Of a DNA stretch of 64,000 bases, positions 49,681 through 61,353 are shown piece after piece (within the stretch, counting starts at the first letter, position 1; each line of letters begins with the position of its first letter). Under the pieces are notes generated by a model, which was not told the DNA's origin, did not search any database, and saw only the letters and a list, made by a program, of their open reading frames with translations. The translations under genes and the position numbers were made by a program. The DNA is from Chaenocephalus aceratus. Taxonomy: Eukaryota; Chordata; Actinopteri; Perciformes; Channichthyidae. Where the stretch lies: assembly GCA_023974075.1 (NCBI GenBank), contig JAMFTG010000214.1, forward strand, positions 131,501 through 195,500, in the 5' to 3' direction.

Positions 49681-50242
49681 TTTCTGAAAGATTTTAAAGG
49701 GACAGTGTGATTTTGGTGACATCTTGTGAGTGTTCCATTGACTTGGATTGAATTCAACTAAAAACTGAAAGCATCAATTATACAATATATGGCTCTGACT
49801 AGACAGAGTCTACAGCTTGCAAATGCTGGACAAAATGAATCAAAAGATGTGGTGAGAAAATTTGTTTCATTTATTGAAACAGTGCAAACTGTAGCTTACA
49901 AGCCTTTGAAACGTAAGTACATAAAGTGCAGTATCACAATGTACAATTAAAAGGTGCAGCAGGTGGCCTGTTCTGAACAGATTCTTTTACACAATTTCTA
50001 GCTTAACACAGAATATGAGGTAGCCAATAATTCAAGTCACTAAGAACAACATTTAATGTAAAATGTACCTGCCAATAATTCAAGTCACTGAACAACATTT
50101 AATGTAAAATGTACCTGCCAACAATTCAATTAACTAAGAACAACATTTAATGTAAAATGTACCTGCCAATAATTCAAGTCCAAAGGAGTAACATTTAAGC
50201 CACAAACACTAAACAGAAAGGCTCCTCTCTACATAACTGCAT

Positions 50243-51326
50243 CTACATTCTCTTCAGATTTTTGTTCAGGAATATAATCTGATCAACGTGGTCTGGGAGA
50301 AGTGCACTTCTCTGAGCAGTGACGATATCTCCGGCGGTAGAGAAGACCCTCTCCGAGGAGACACAAGTGCCAGGGATGCACAGGTACCTTTTAGCAAGGT
50401 GTGACAAGAGTGGATACTCATACTGGTGCTCCTTCCACCAGACCAGTGGATCTTCTTTCACTTCCAAGAGATCTGCCTCCTTGTAGCGAGTCATCTGCTC
50501 CTTGGCCTGGTTCTCTTGGGTATTTGTCTTGGGTTGTGCTCCACCACCGTATCGTTCACCACCAAGAAGGGCAGCCAGTGGACAAGATGGCTTTGGATTC
50601 CTGGGTGGAGGATGCTGACCTTCAAATAAATAAACAATAAAAACACATTATTTATAGTTAATTACATTCCATAATTCCTACTCAGAGGTTCAGACAACAC
50701 AGTGTGCTTCACTGGATAACAATGGGTGATACTGACCTTGACTGCTCTCTCCTTCCTTGAATCGCACACCATCATCTACAGTCTCTTCTTCGGATGCCAT
50801 CCCCTCATCATCAGCGCTACCATTACATTTTCCTGTGCCCTCTTCGACCACACTCCAAATGGACAACTAAATGAAATAGGTCAACATGGAATGAAATTCA
50901 TGAGCTTTCACTGCAATAAATCTTTTAATTAGTGTATTTAAAATCTATGCCTTTAGAACTGTTAACATTATAGTATTTATGGTTTTTAAACAATTTAATA
51001 TTTATGCATTTTAAATAGTTAACGTTGTAGGATTTGCCTTTTAAAGTTTGAACAATGTATTATTTAGGCCTATGCTTACTCTCCAGGAGACGTTACATAG
51101 GATACAAGGCCAAGGGTTAAACCTAGCAGTACCATCATTGCCTTACCTCTGATGGCATTGGCTGATCCTGAGCCTCTGCAATCAGTCCATCATAAACTTC
51201 CTGCCTTTGGTTCTCAGTCAAGAAGGGAAGACTTTTGAATCTTGGATCCATTGCTGAACATGCATGGAGAGTTGCCCTGAGGTCGATGTACCTCTCCTGA
51301 AGATCCCCAGACATGGCAGCCTTCAT
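50243..51326 (-). pseudogene. hAT transposase, C-terminal exons (ZBED-like)
   Basis: Three minus-strand pieces. 51326 to 51135: DLRATLHACSAMDPRFKSLP, a ZBED/hAT core motif, ending at a GTAAGG donor. About 50850 to 50746: an acidic segment with DDEGMASEEETVDDG and a GTCAGT donor. 50620 to 50243: after TTTGAAG, through KEDPLVWWKEHQYEYPLLSH, YLCIPGTCVSSERVFSTAGD and NLKRM stop, which is the hAT dimerisation (hATC) domain. The joins of piece 1 and 2 do not keep phase at the sites I can see, and the N-terminal BED finger and catalytic DDE part are missing. Role when intact: cut-and-paste transposition. It is a relic here, or an incomplete model of an exapted gene. Confidence 0.7.
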
Positions 51327-51339
51327 CTAGTAAAACATT

Positions 51340-52504
51340 TTTTTTGGGGAGAAATTACCCCTTAAATTAGGACTTCTGGTGATGTAATGGCGCGTTTCCA
51401 GTGCAGCGCGGAGCTCGCTTTGATGCTGCATTCAGACCGGACGTGATGCGAATATTCGCTTCGCTCTAAACACTCGAGTTTCACCGCAGCTGCCAGCTGT
51501 GTTTACTCGCATCATTCAAACAAGACGCGCTGGCTCGGGAGCTACAACTACAACACAATGAACATATTTTACCGTGATTAAATTGTAATACACGTTTCTA
51601 AATTATGCCGACGTAACAACATACTGATACCGGTTAGTAAAAACCATGAATTAATGCTTTGACAAGTCTGCAGACAGACGGCAGGCGAAAAACCTTTTAG
51701 AATGCTTGTTTTCTGAATGGAGCTTGGCTAAGCTAACGTTATATATGCTCCGACCGTCCACACTCACAACAACGTCCTATACAGACATACATAAACCAGC
51801 GACTGTATTCTCCATGACACAGACAGTCTGTGGTTTATACTTGTTTAACTTTTGTCTAGTTTCTGAACAGATCGTATCTGTCCCCGGCTGTTTGAAGAGC
51901 AAGCATGGGAAACAAAAGATAGCATTTACCTGTTTGCATCCAGCTAGCCATGCCTTTCTGGTGTACCAGCTACGTGAGAAGCCTCTTTGATACTATGTCT
52001 TTTTCACGAGCTTGCTGGGATATATACAAATCGGGTTGGTCCGGTCCAAGGTCTTTAAGTATCAATTTATCTCCCAAACTTCTCCTTTCGAAAGGATTGG
52101 AGAGTAGCTCTTGCACGGAATTGGGTGCGGACCGAGGTCCGGCAACTCCACCTGCACACCATTCTCATCCAACTTCTGCGTCACCTTGGTCACTCACGAG
52201 TCTAAAAAACAACTCACGTCAACGCACGTAAGCAACGTGGGCGCCAACGTGAGCGCTCTCGTGACCAAAATATTTGACGGCGCTGATTGGCTGAAATTAT
52301 GTTTCGGCGGCACAATTTACTATTGAGACTTTTGCAACGTGCTGTTTGCTGGCTCGGGAGCTCCGCCCGGTAATGATAAACTAATGCCATGGGCAAGGCC
52401 AGGCAGGAAACATGTGAATTATCAGTAACTTTAGACATCGTAATACAATTTTAAACGAGATTTTATTGTAGATTATACATTTTACTGATACCAATTGTAT
52501 GATA
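51340..52504. other. Repeat debris, no gene
   Basis: GCGCGTTTCCAGTG and CATTCAGACCGGACGTGATG (about 51389-51440) are typical transposon-end sequence. GCTGGCTCGGGAGCT occurs at 51529 and 52351. No coding frame supported. Confidence 0.4.
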
Positions 52505-54480
52505 TTTACCTTGAGAAAATATCTCCATGGAGAAAGGCCATGACCGTTAAAACAGAAAAAAGAGAATGTCGAAAAGCTGAACGCAGGTGGCGAAAAACAA
52601 ATCTCCAGGTTCACTTTGAAATCTATAAAGAGAGACTTGGCCTTTATAATTTGGAATTGAAAAACGCACGACAATCATTCTTCTCTGACATCATTACCAA
52701 AAACAAAAACAACGCACGTGCCTTGTTTGCTACCGTCGACAAACTAACTAACCCCCCAGTGTCAGTAGCCTCTGAATTTCTATCCACCAGGGCGTGCAAT
52801 GATTTTGCCTCCTTTTTCACTGACAAAATTCAGAAAATCAGACAAGCAGTGAGTGCCTCTGCATCAGGAACAGCAAATGTGTTGTCTCTGTGTCCACTTA
52901 ACATCAATTCAGACATCATGACACAATTCCATCAGATTAATGATAAAAACCTGGAGGACATTATACAACTTCTGAAATCCTCCTCCTGCTGCCTTGATAT
53001 TATTCCAACAGGATTTTTCAAAGATGTTTTGCCTTGCATGGCCTCAGAACTACTTCATATAGTAAACAAATCTCTTCACTCAGGTATTTTTCCACAGGCC
53101 CTGAAAACTGCAGTCATTAAACCGCTCTTAAAAAAGAATAATCTAGATGCTTCAGTAATGAACAATTACAGGCCCATATCAAACCTGCCATTTCTAGGTA
53201 AGATCATTGAAAAAGTTGTTTTTCAACAGTTGAGTAATTTCTTGCATTTAAATGGTTGTTTCGATGTGTTCCAGTCAGGCTTTCGTCCAAACCACAGCAC
53301 TGAGACTGCTCTTGTAAAGGTCTTTAACGACATCCACTTAAACACAGACAGTGGCAGAACTTCAGTGTTAGTATTATTAGATCTCAGTGCTGCGTTTGAC
53401 ACTGTTGACCACAGCATATTACTGGACCGACTGGAAAACTGGGTGGGACTTTCGGAAACAGTTCTAAATTGGTTTAAATCCTACCTAAACGACAGAAACA
53501 ACTTTGTTTCTATAGGTAAATACACATCTGAGTTGAAAAATATGACATGTGGGGTTCCTCAAGGCTCCATCTTGGGGCCTCTTCTCTTTAACATCTACAT
53601 GCTACCACTGGCTCAGATAATGAAGAACAACAAAATAAGTTACCATAGCTATGCAGATGACACACAAATTTACGTAACAATTTCACCAGGAGACTATGCT
53701 CCAATTCAAACACTGAGTAAGTGCATTGAACAAATCAATGACTGGATGTGTCAGAACTTTCTCCAATTAAACAAAGATAAAACTGAGGTAATGGTTTTTG
53801 GAGCCAAGGCAGAACGTTTAAAAGTTAGCGCTGAGCTTCAGTGTGCAATGTTCAAACCAACAGATAAAGCCAGAAATCTAGGTGTAGTCATGGACTCTGA
53901 CCTGAGTTTCAACAGTCACATTAAAACAGTTACTAAATCAGCCTACTATCACCTAAAGAACATATCTAGGATTAAAAGACTAATGTCACAGCAGGATTTG
54001 GAAAAACTTGTCCATGCCTTTATCTTCAGTAGACTCGACTACTGCAATGGTGTCTTCACAGGTCTCACTAAAAAATCTATTAGAAAGCTGCAGCTGATTC
54101 AGAACGCCGCTGCTCGAGTCCTCACTAACACTAAGAAAGTGGATCACATCACTCCTGTTCTGAAGTCTTTACACTGGCTTCCTGTGTGTCAAAGAATAGA
54201 TTTCAAAATACTGCTGCTGGTTTATAAAGCACTGAATGGTTTAGGCCCAAAATACATTTCTGACCTCCTGCTAAACTATGAACCATCCAGATCTCTCAGG
54301 TCTTCAGGGACTGGTCAGCTTTCTGTCCCCAGAGTCAGAACTAAACATGGTAAAGCAGCGTTCAGTTATTATGCTCCAAATATCTGGAACAAACTCCCAG
54401 AAACCTGCAGGTCCGCTGCAACTCTGACTACTTTTAAATCCAGGCTGAAGACTTTTCTTTTTGTCGCTGCTTTTATTTGA
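52495..54480 (+). CDS. LINE reverse transcriptase, uninterrupted 661-codon frame
   Basis: The frame lacks a natural start because the 5' end is lost; the first Met is incidental. Residues 1-110 are linker. The reverse transcriptase follows: KPLLKKNNLDASVMNNYRPI, SGFRPNHSTETALV, motif A LLDLSAAFDTVDH with Asp296 and Asp302, motif B GVPQGSILGPLLF (353-365), motif C YADD at 386-389, then NEDKTEV-like LNKDKTEVMVFG. The C-terminal part has RLDYCNGVFTGL, LHWLPV and YAPNIWNKLP, diagnostic of L2. All catalytic residues are present, in contrast to the HADD LINEs of units A-C. It cannot mobilise alone because the endonuclease is missing. Expression would depend on neighbouring promoters. Confidence 0.9.
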   Translation: MYDIYLEKISPWRKAMTVKTEKRECRKAERRWRKTNLQVHFEIYKERLGLYNLELKNARQSFFSDIITKNKNNARALFATVDKLTNPPVSVASEFLSTRACNDFASFFTDKIQKIRQAVSASASGTANVLSLCPLNINSDIMTQFHQINDKNLEDIIQLLKSSSCCLDIIPTGFFKDVLPCMASELLHIVNKSLHSGIFPQALKTAVIKPLLKKNNLDASVMNNYRPISNLPFLGKIIEKVVFQQLSNFLHLNGCFDVFQSGFRPNHSTETALVKVFNDIHLNTDSGRTSVLVLLDLSAAFDTVDHSILLDRLENWVGLSETVLNWFKSYLNDRNNFVSIGKYTSELKNMTCGVPQGSILGPLLFNIYMLPLAQIMKNNKISYHSYADDTQIYVTISPGDYAPIQTLSKCIEQINDWMCQNFLQLNKDKTEVMVFGAKAERLKVSAELQCAMFKPTDKARNLGVVMDSDLSFNSHIKTVTKSAYYHLKNISRIKRLMSQQDLEKLVHAFIFSRLDYCNGVFTGLTKKSIRKLQLIQNAAARVLTNTKKVDHITPVLKSLHWLPVCQRIDFKILLLVYKALNGLGPKYISDLLLNYEPSRSLRSSGTGQLSVPRVRTKHGKAAFSYYAPNIWNKLPETCRSAATLTTFKSRLKTFLFVAAFI

Positions 54481-54786
54481 ACTATTCATATCTTAAACTG
54501 CACTGTAACTTTTATCCATGTACTTTTTCTTGTAATGTTTAATTGAACTATTTATATTTTAGACTGCACTGTAACTTTTATCCATGTATTTTTTTCTTAA
54601 TATTTATTTGATTAATTTTTTTTAATTAATTTTTAATGCTTAATGTCTTTCATTTTTTTTTTTTTTTTTTTTGTGTAAAGCACTTTGAATTGCCTTGCGT
54701 TGAAAGGTGCTCTATAAATAAACTTGCCTTGCCTTGCCTTGCCTTGCCTTGCCTTGCCTTGCCTTGCCTTGCCTTGCCTTGCCTTG
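52505..54786 (+). mobile_element. 5'-truncated L2-clade LINE
   Basis: Starts within the linker downstream of the endonuclease (ISPWRKAMTVKTEKRECRK). The 3' end has AAAGCACTTTGAATTGCC, GGTGCTCTATAAATAAAC and a (CCTTG)n tail. It is a different, younger lineage than the LINE in units A-C. Confidence 0.9.
54724..54786. repeat. (CCTTG)n tail repeat
   Basis: About twelve perfect pentamers directly at the LINE 3' end, as is usual for this L2 lineage. Confidence 0.95.
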
Positions 54787-55076
54787 TTCATTAAAAATAA
54801 AAATATAAAATATATATCTTTTTTAAAAAAAAATTATTTTTATTTTTTTGTATGTGGGAAGAGGTGGGGCGGCGCCCCTAGCGCCCCTATGAGCCGGCCG
54901 CCACTGGTCTTAATACAACAAATAATTAACATTTATCTATTTTTGGGGTGCACATTTCGCTGTTTGCTGTCCTTATTTCTTTATGTTAGAAACTGGTTGC
55001 CAAGGCCAAGAAGTGGTTGACATTTTTTGTGAATGGTTGCCAATGGCAACCTGGCAACCATTACTGTCGAGCCCTG
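54787..55076. other. Right end of the nested element
   Basis: AT-rich, then GCGGCGCCCCTAGCGCCCC...GCCGGCCGCCACTG (about 54878-54905), a transposon-end fragment, then the GGTTGCCA-rich terminus. No gene. Confidence 0.5.
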
Positions 55077-55175
55077 TGGACATTGGAACAGTACTTCGGC
55101 GGCACTCGATTACGTAGTATGCTTGAAATAGTGGCTCTGAAGCAGCTTTACTCGAGATTGAGAAACACCCACGGT
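55077..55175. mobile_element. Palindromic element, right end
   Basis: Complement of 48411-48515 (ends CTCGAGATTGAGAAACACCC). It continues the element interrupted at 49011. Confidence 0.75.
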
Positions 55176-55181
55176 GTGGGA

Positions 55182-55745
55182 AAGAGCTGCTATCTCTCTG
55201 CTCACAGTCTGCATCATCCTCCTCTTCCTCCCTCAGTGCAGCCATCCTGGCCTCCTCTTCTAGAAACTGGTGAAGCTTCTTAAACTGCTCCTTAATCTGC
55301 GTCTCTGTGTGTTGAGCCTGGACCTTCATGTGTCCTGCTGTTTGATCAAAGTTCACTTTAACTTCTTCAAAGAGCTTAAGTTTCTCCTGAAAGTGCTGCA
55401 GAGCTTTCTGGAGCTCCTCTCTGAGATCCTGAGCAGCTTCATCGATGGGTCTGAATCTGTTTTCGGTGTGTTCTTGAATCTCTGCAGACGAGACACACTG
55501 GCTGCTGATGGTCCAGACAGAAGAGTCTGAGTTTCTCAGACTGCAGAGAACCTCTGGAGATCTCTGATCTCTCTCCAATAAGGTCTTGCACAGGTTCTTT
55601 AAAGCCAGGTTACAGGGGGGATTCCTTCCTGAAGATTCTGTCTTACAGACTGGACACTCGTGTTGGTTTCTCTCTCCACCAGGTGATGGACCAGTACTTT
55701 TTGGTTTCCTTTTTGGTTTACCTTCAGCAACATGATGAGTCTTCT
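55182..55745 (-). pseudogene. TRIM-family E3 ligase fragment, degraded
   Basis: Minus strand, after a TTTCTTTAAG acceptor at about 55746: GGERNQHECPVCKTESSGRN (end of a RING-like part), CNLALKNLC, then EVLCSLRN. The B-box appears only in a shifted frame (LFCLDHQQPVCLVC); two compensating indels put the open frame through non-B-box residues. The normal frame returns at FRPIDEAAQDLREEL and runs through the coiled coil (KLFEEVKVNFDQTAGHMKVQ, FLEEEARMAALREEEE), then shifts again. The palindromic element abuts the 3' side. No PRY/SPRY domain. Intact relatives are ubiquitin ligases, many in antiviral immunity; this copy lacks a usable B-box and substrate domain. Whether the exon at 56518 belonged to it is unknown. 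Confidence 0.75.
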
Positions 55746-56517
55746 TAAAGAAACCACAATGGAAATAATGTTAGCAGTTAACTTTTTTTAGCTGCCACAT
55801 CTAAAAATCTAAAAGATTCTGTCTGGAACAATAGGTTTTTTTTTTATACGCAACCACTCATTTAAGTAGGCTTAGCCTCTTCATGCAGATTTTTGTGATC
55901 CAACTGTACATTAATTTACTGATATAAACGTGTTAAGTCACCTCCTGTCCTCACCAAGTGTCTAACTAGACTAACTACGTTAGCTAAACAGCTATAGCTT
56001 GATTAGCCTCTCAAATCAGTCTTCAGCTCATTCAGAAGCAGTTTTGGCACTTAATTAAATGGGACATGTTGGTTAGCTAATTGCCATAGCCAGTGAGCAA
56101 GTTAACAAGCTAGTTAAAAACGGGGCGTTAGCATAGAGCTAGCTAGCAGCTAGACAAGAACAAGAGAACAAGAGAAGACAACGTAAAACGAATATTATTG
56201 AAAATTGTAATAAGCGTTCCAACATCAGTAGCTATCTATCTTTACCTTAGTCACTCGCGCTGACTGAACTCAAAATAGCGTTTTTGGAAAGTTTTGGCTA
56301 ACACAGCTGCAACTCATCTCCACCTGATCTCCCGCTTATGGCCATGGCTGCATGCAAATTACACATGACTTTGTGCAATGTAATACTAGTGAGAGTCATA
56401 CGAGCAAAAGCCTCCACACCAGCCTTGACACATTTGAGTCACACCCTACGTGACGTTTATACATACTTTTAATACAAAAATGATCAGCATAAATGATTGA
56501 ATATACCTGGTCCTTAC
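55746..56517. other. Non-coding, possibly intronic
   Basis: Several GCTAGC-rich stretches; no coding segment supported. Confidence 0.4.
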
Positions 56518-56569
56518 CTTTTTGAAATAATGTAGGCTCCCCTTCCAGACACCGGTTGTTCTCCGCCAT
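56518..56569 (-). other. Candidate orphan first exon
   Basis: ATG at 56569 encodes MAENNRCLEGEPTLFQK and one base, then a strong GTAAGG donor. CTTCCGGTTTTAGTGCG upstream is promoter-like. The partner exon is not found: the phase does not fit the TRIM exon directly. Unrecognised. Confidence 0.35.
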
Positions 56570-57340
56570 GAGATGAAGAAAAAAGGCGCACTAAAACCGG
56601 AAGTGTAATTATCTCCAACTGGAGTGCATGCAATCAACTCCCTTAAAGAACACCGGCCTTAGAGCCTTTTCAGCACTGTGTTAAAAGAACCCCCAAATCA
56701 ACACTTATCAACTCGAAATAATTTACACTGAAAAATCTACACTATTTAACACCACAGAATTTGCTGTGGACAAATCAAATCCTGTAGCAGTTCTTAGGAT
56801 TTAGCAGCCAGGTATATATTACAGTTATTAAAGATGGCATATGTATATAAAGTATATAGTGCACATAAAGCACATATTGCACATAGTGTGACGGTATTTA
56901 ACAGCAGCAAGTTACACAATGTTATAATCGGGAGATAAGTTTCCATTCATTTCGGCAAGCCTGGGCAACAACGATTCAAAGATTTCTTGCTCCCAAACCA
57001 ATTGTGTATTTCATTACAGAAAGCAGTTATACCATACTATGTTTAGGTACTAATGAATTATATCCTCAAAACAAACGCACAGATAAATAACAAAGGAAAA
57101 TACATAATTTAATAAATCCACAATATGATAACATTTTACAGATTAATTTAATAAACTTTTACAAAACATAGGTTGATGTTATATCGGGGGGAAAAATACA
57201 TATTTAAACATTTAAATTAGTCTCTGCATATTTAAGTAATGCTAGTTTATATAACAGATGAACAGATGTAGAATATCCAGAAAGTAGATGCAAAAAATAT
57301 ATATAATGTGTGCATTTCCAACATTTCCTCTGAAAGAGTG
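56570..57340. other. Intergenic, nothing supported
   Basis: AT-rich; no coding frame, RNA gene or clear repeat seen. Confidence 0.4.
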
Positions 57341-59076
57341 TTAGTCGTTGAGTTGAGTAGCGAGCCATTCGTTTTGTTTTCGTGGTGCGATGTCTGCTGA
57401 GAAGTCCTTGTATGCCTCGCTGACTTTGAGGACATCTGGGTCTGGCAGCTTCCCCCGCACGGCCTTGTAACGTGTACTCCTTTGAACATGTGTATATGAT
57501 AATTAGGACTTTAAGAACAATTTTACACTCGGACAACAATCACAAAGTTGTAGCAGGCGACATACAATTATTTAGGACAATATATATTACCTTACACCGT
57601 CAACAACTGTAAACTGCTTTGGCTTAGTGGAAGTGAACACCATGTCACTCACTCTGCCTGGTTTCACACCCTATTAATTACAAAAGAATTGTCAAATTAA
57701 TTGAAAAGGTCGTTGATGCAACATACTAGATCAGCTCTTGGCACAAAGGAAATACTCATTAAACCGTGGATTGGTTGTTAACGCATACTGTACTTACCAT
57801 GGTTCTTGGCTTGTGCCATCGCTGCTCTGTTTCAGTGCAGCTGAGGACAGGGGGGACAGCAGCTGAGGACAGGGGGGACAGCAGCTGAGGACAGGGGGGA
57901 CAGCAGCCAGGTTGAGTGTGGAGTAGTGTGCGCTCTGGAACAGCAGTGCAACATTGTGGTTGCAGAGTGCTGTTCCAGCTACACAGGAACACTTTGCCAC
58001 TGCAATCTCCACAGGTGAGCAGTTCTTAAAACAAAATGTCAGTCATTTTACATTTAGGACACTGCTTCAATACAACACAGACAAATGAGAAAGCTGAGAG
58101 CAGGCTGATCAGGCAAGTAGTAGGTGTGGGAAAAGGCTAAACCATGTCAGGTCGTCAGTCACATCACATACGTTCTGCTGTTTGGAATACTGTCATTTAA
58201 GGACATTCAAACAGATACGCTTGTATAGCCTGTCTCAGCTCTCTCAATGTATTATCTATCTTATATTATAACTACATAAAATAGTGTTAGTAGAACGTTG
58301 AACAGCTTAACATAGATGTAGGGTACAAAACCAGCACTTACCTAACACTGGCCAATACAAATGGACCCAACATGGATTATACTAACCATTCGGTAAAGAA
58401 CAGCAGCCGCCACAACCAGTTTCTGGGGTTTCCATGAAAGCAGAGACGGTTTTCAACCTCTCATTAAGAATCTTTGATGAAAGCTAAGTTTGGGTTTAGC
58501 TAATATATTTATCATTTTACACAATAGGGTTACAAAACGAAAATAAATCTGTAGCCCCTTCATGCTACACACACATAGCTAGCTACCAGTTGATGTGAGC
58601 ACATGTATTGTCACTATGTAATCTGTTGCAACACGTCAGGGTTTATTTTAATCCTAAATCACAGGTTACCTACACTAGCCACATCAAAACCCCAGAACAT
58701 GAACCTGATTGAGGCTTTGAACCGATTAACACTTGTTATTTTCCTCCCTACTCTGAGATCGTGAGGCTTTTCATGCTTTCTCATGGACCTGTAACAGCTA
58801 GCCCTGACGCTCACTCTCCCTGAAGGTGGTTCTTTGTTTGAAACTGTGGGGAATTGAATATCATTCATGTTATCCAAAAAAACGTAATAGTACATCATTA
58901 AAATGCTTTACACTGTAGACAGACTGTCAAGTTGTCAAAGTTAGCCAGTAACTACAGCTTTCTTTGTCACTTACCTTCATAATTGTCGATGTAGCTGGAT
59001 ATGTAGCTACATCTTGAACCCCTTTTCTCTTTTGCTCCTCGGGGCCAGCTCGCCGCTCGTACCAGCCGATGTACAT
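57341..59076 (-). pseudogene. SWIM-type zinc-finger gene, unit D copy: five exons, two frame lesions
   Basis: Exons on the minus strand: 59076-58975, 58843-58752, 58024-57798, 57670-57591, 57479-57341 (TAA). All junctions are GT-AG. Exon 3 reads SPVEIAVAKCSCVAGTALCN then HNVALLFQSAHYS: a SWIM finger C-x-C-x6-C-x-H. Exon 4 reads GVKPGRVSDMVFTSTKPKQ; exon 5 has LPDPDVLKVSEAYKDFSADI and ends WLATQLND. Junction phases 1,0,0,2 agree if exon 3 had 183 nt, but it has 227, because a 22-bp unit is present three times. The frame therefore meets TGA just inside exon 4. Exon 1 also lacks one base relative to unit A, putting it out of phase with exon 2. The family often continues into a YqaJ nuclease domain; none is seen here. 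Alternatives: allelic repeat variation or assembly error could explain exon 3. Confidence 0.7.
57837..57902. repeat. Three perfect 22-bp tandem copies within exon 3 of the SWIM gene
   Basis: Copies at 57837-57858, 57859-57880 and 57881-57902 (GCAGCTGAGGACAGG... unit), followed by a partial GCAG. 44 extra bp is not a multiple of three. Confidence 0.95.
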
Positions 59077-59240
59077 CACTGATGTTAACCTTCGGTAGGT
59101 CTTGGAGACATCGAGTGTAAAATAGTGCCTATATAACATCTATACGCTATCTATCGCTCTTTCCTCTACCGCGCTACTGTAGACCGGAAGTTTACAACCG
59201 CACACCCAGCCGCCGGAAGTTGATAGACGCCATCTTGTGC
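59077..59240 (-). promoter_or_regulatory. Promoter of the SWIM gene, unit D
   Basis: CCGGAAGT at 59184-59191 and 59213-59220 and GCCATCTTG at 59229-59237, spaced as in unit A but without the MITE, so the ATG lies about 110 bp away. Confidence 0.5.
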
Positions 59241-60540
<1,300 letters not shown>

Positions 60541-61353
60541 TTTACAGATGTTTATACAAAATAAAATCAACTCGTGAATTATTTCGTATTTCAACAAAAA
60601 ATAAACTACCAAGCAGCATAGCCAATACTGCTATTAAAAATAGCTCCACCTTTGCTTCAATACTAAGGTGATGAACAAATTGAAAAATACATAATTATAA
60701 CAAATATGATTTATTAATAAATGAGAACTTTTACATTTGTAGATGTTGACAAAGTATAATAATTTGTAATATTTCTATATCCTAATAATCTTCTAAACGC
60801 TTTCTGGTTCTTTGAAGGCTCTATCCAGACTATCTTCTGGTTATTGTCTGCATCAATCCCTATTATCTCTTACAACAACAAAAAACAATATCTTGGACAT
60901 AACCGCAAGACTGTAACCTCTTCACATTCTGTTGAGATTGTGAGTCAATAGCCATATCTCACACATTGCTGTTTTGAATCATTGCCATGTGGATGACAGT
61001 TGAACTGGATGATGTAACATGTATGCCATCTGCTGGAAAGAAGACGTATCGCTCTGTTGGCGTCGTTTGGACAACAAAAGCAGAGTGAAGCTCTCATACC
61101 ATAAACAACCTTTGAGTACAGACACCGTCCTGCAGAGAGCACACAGCCCAACAGCACGTTGTTGGTCTAGCGTCATTTTACAAAACGTTTGCATTAAGAC
61201 GCTAAGACTAGCTGGTCCATTGTAAAGGTCAGTCCACCTTAAATGAGCAGTGGTTCATCAACAGTCAGTGGTTAACGTATACATCAGAATGACAAAAACA
61301 TGAAACATATTGTCCACAGACAGATTTCTCTCAGGTGTGAAATGTCATAAGAC
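60541..61353 (-). other. 3' flank of zinc-finger gene D
   Basis: Matches 4001-4807; no gene. Confidence 0.4.

Larger units (their letters stand above)
49012..55076. mobile_element. Nested hAT-like insertion, 6065 bp, 5-bp TSD
   Basis: Ends CAGGGTTCAACG and the complement of CAGGGCTCGACAG, both followed inward by GGTTGCCA-rich sequence. TGGAC is duplicated at 49007-49011 and 55077-55081. Joining the flanks once restores the palindrome of the host element. It carries hAT transposase exons, further repeat pieces and an L2. A 5-bp duplication is short for hAT, so the superfamily is tentative. Confidence 0.7.

Noticed and set aside
54973..55181. C-terminal part of the 201-codon frame as TRIM protein
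   Set aside because: This portion reads through the palindromic element and the hAT-like terminus; only 55182-55745 is TRIM-derived.
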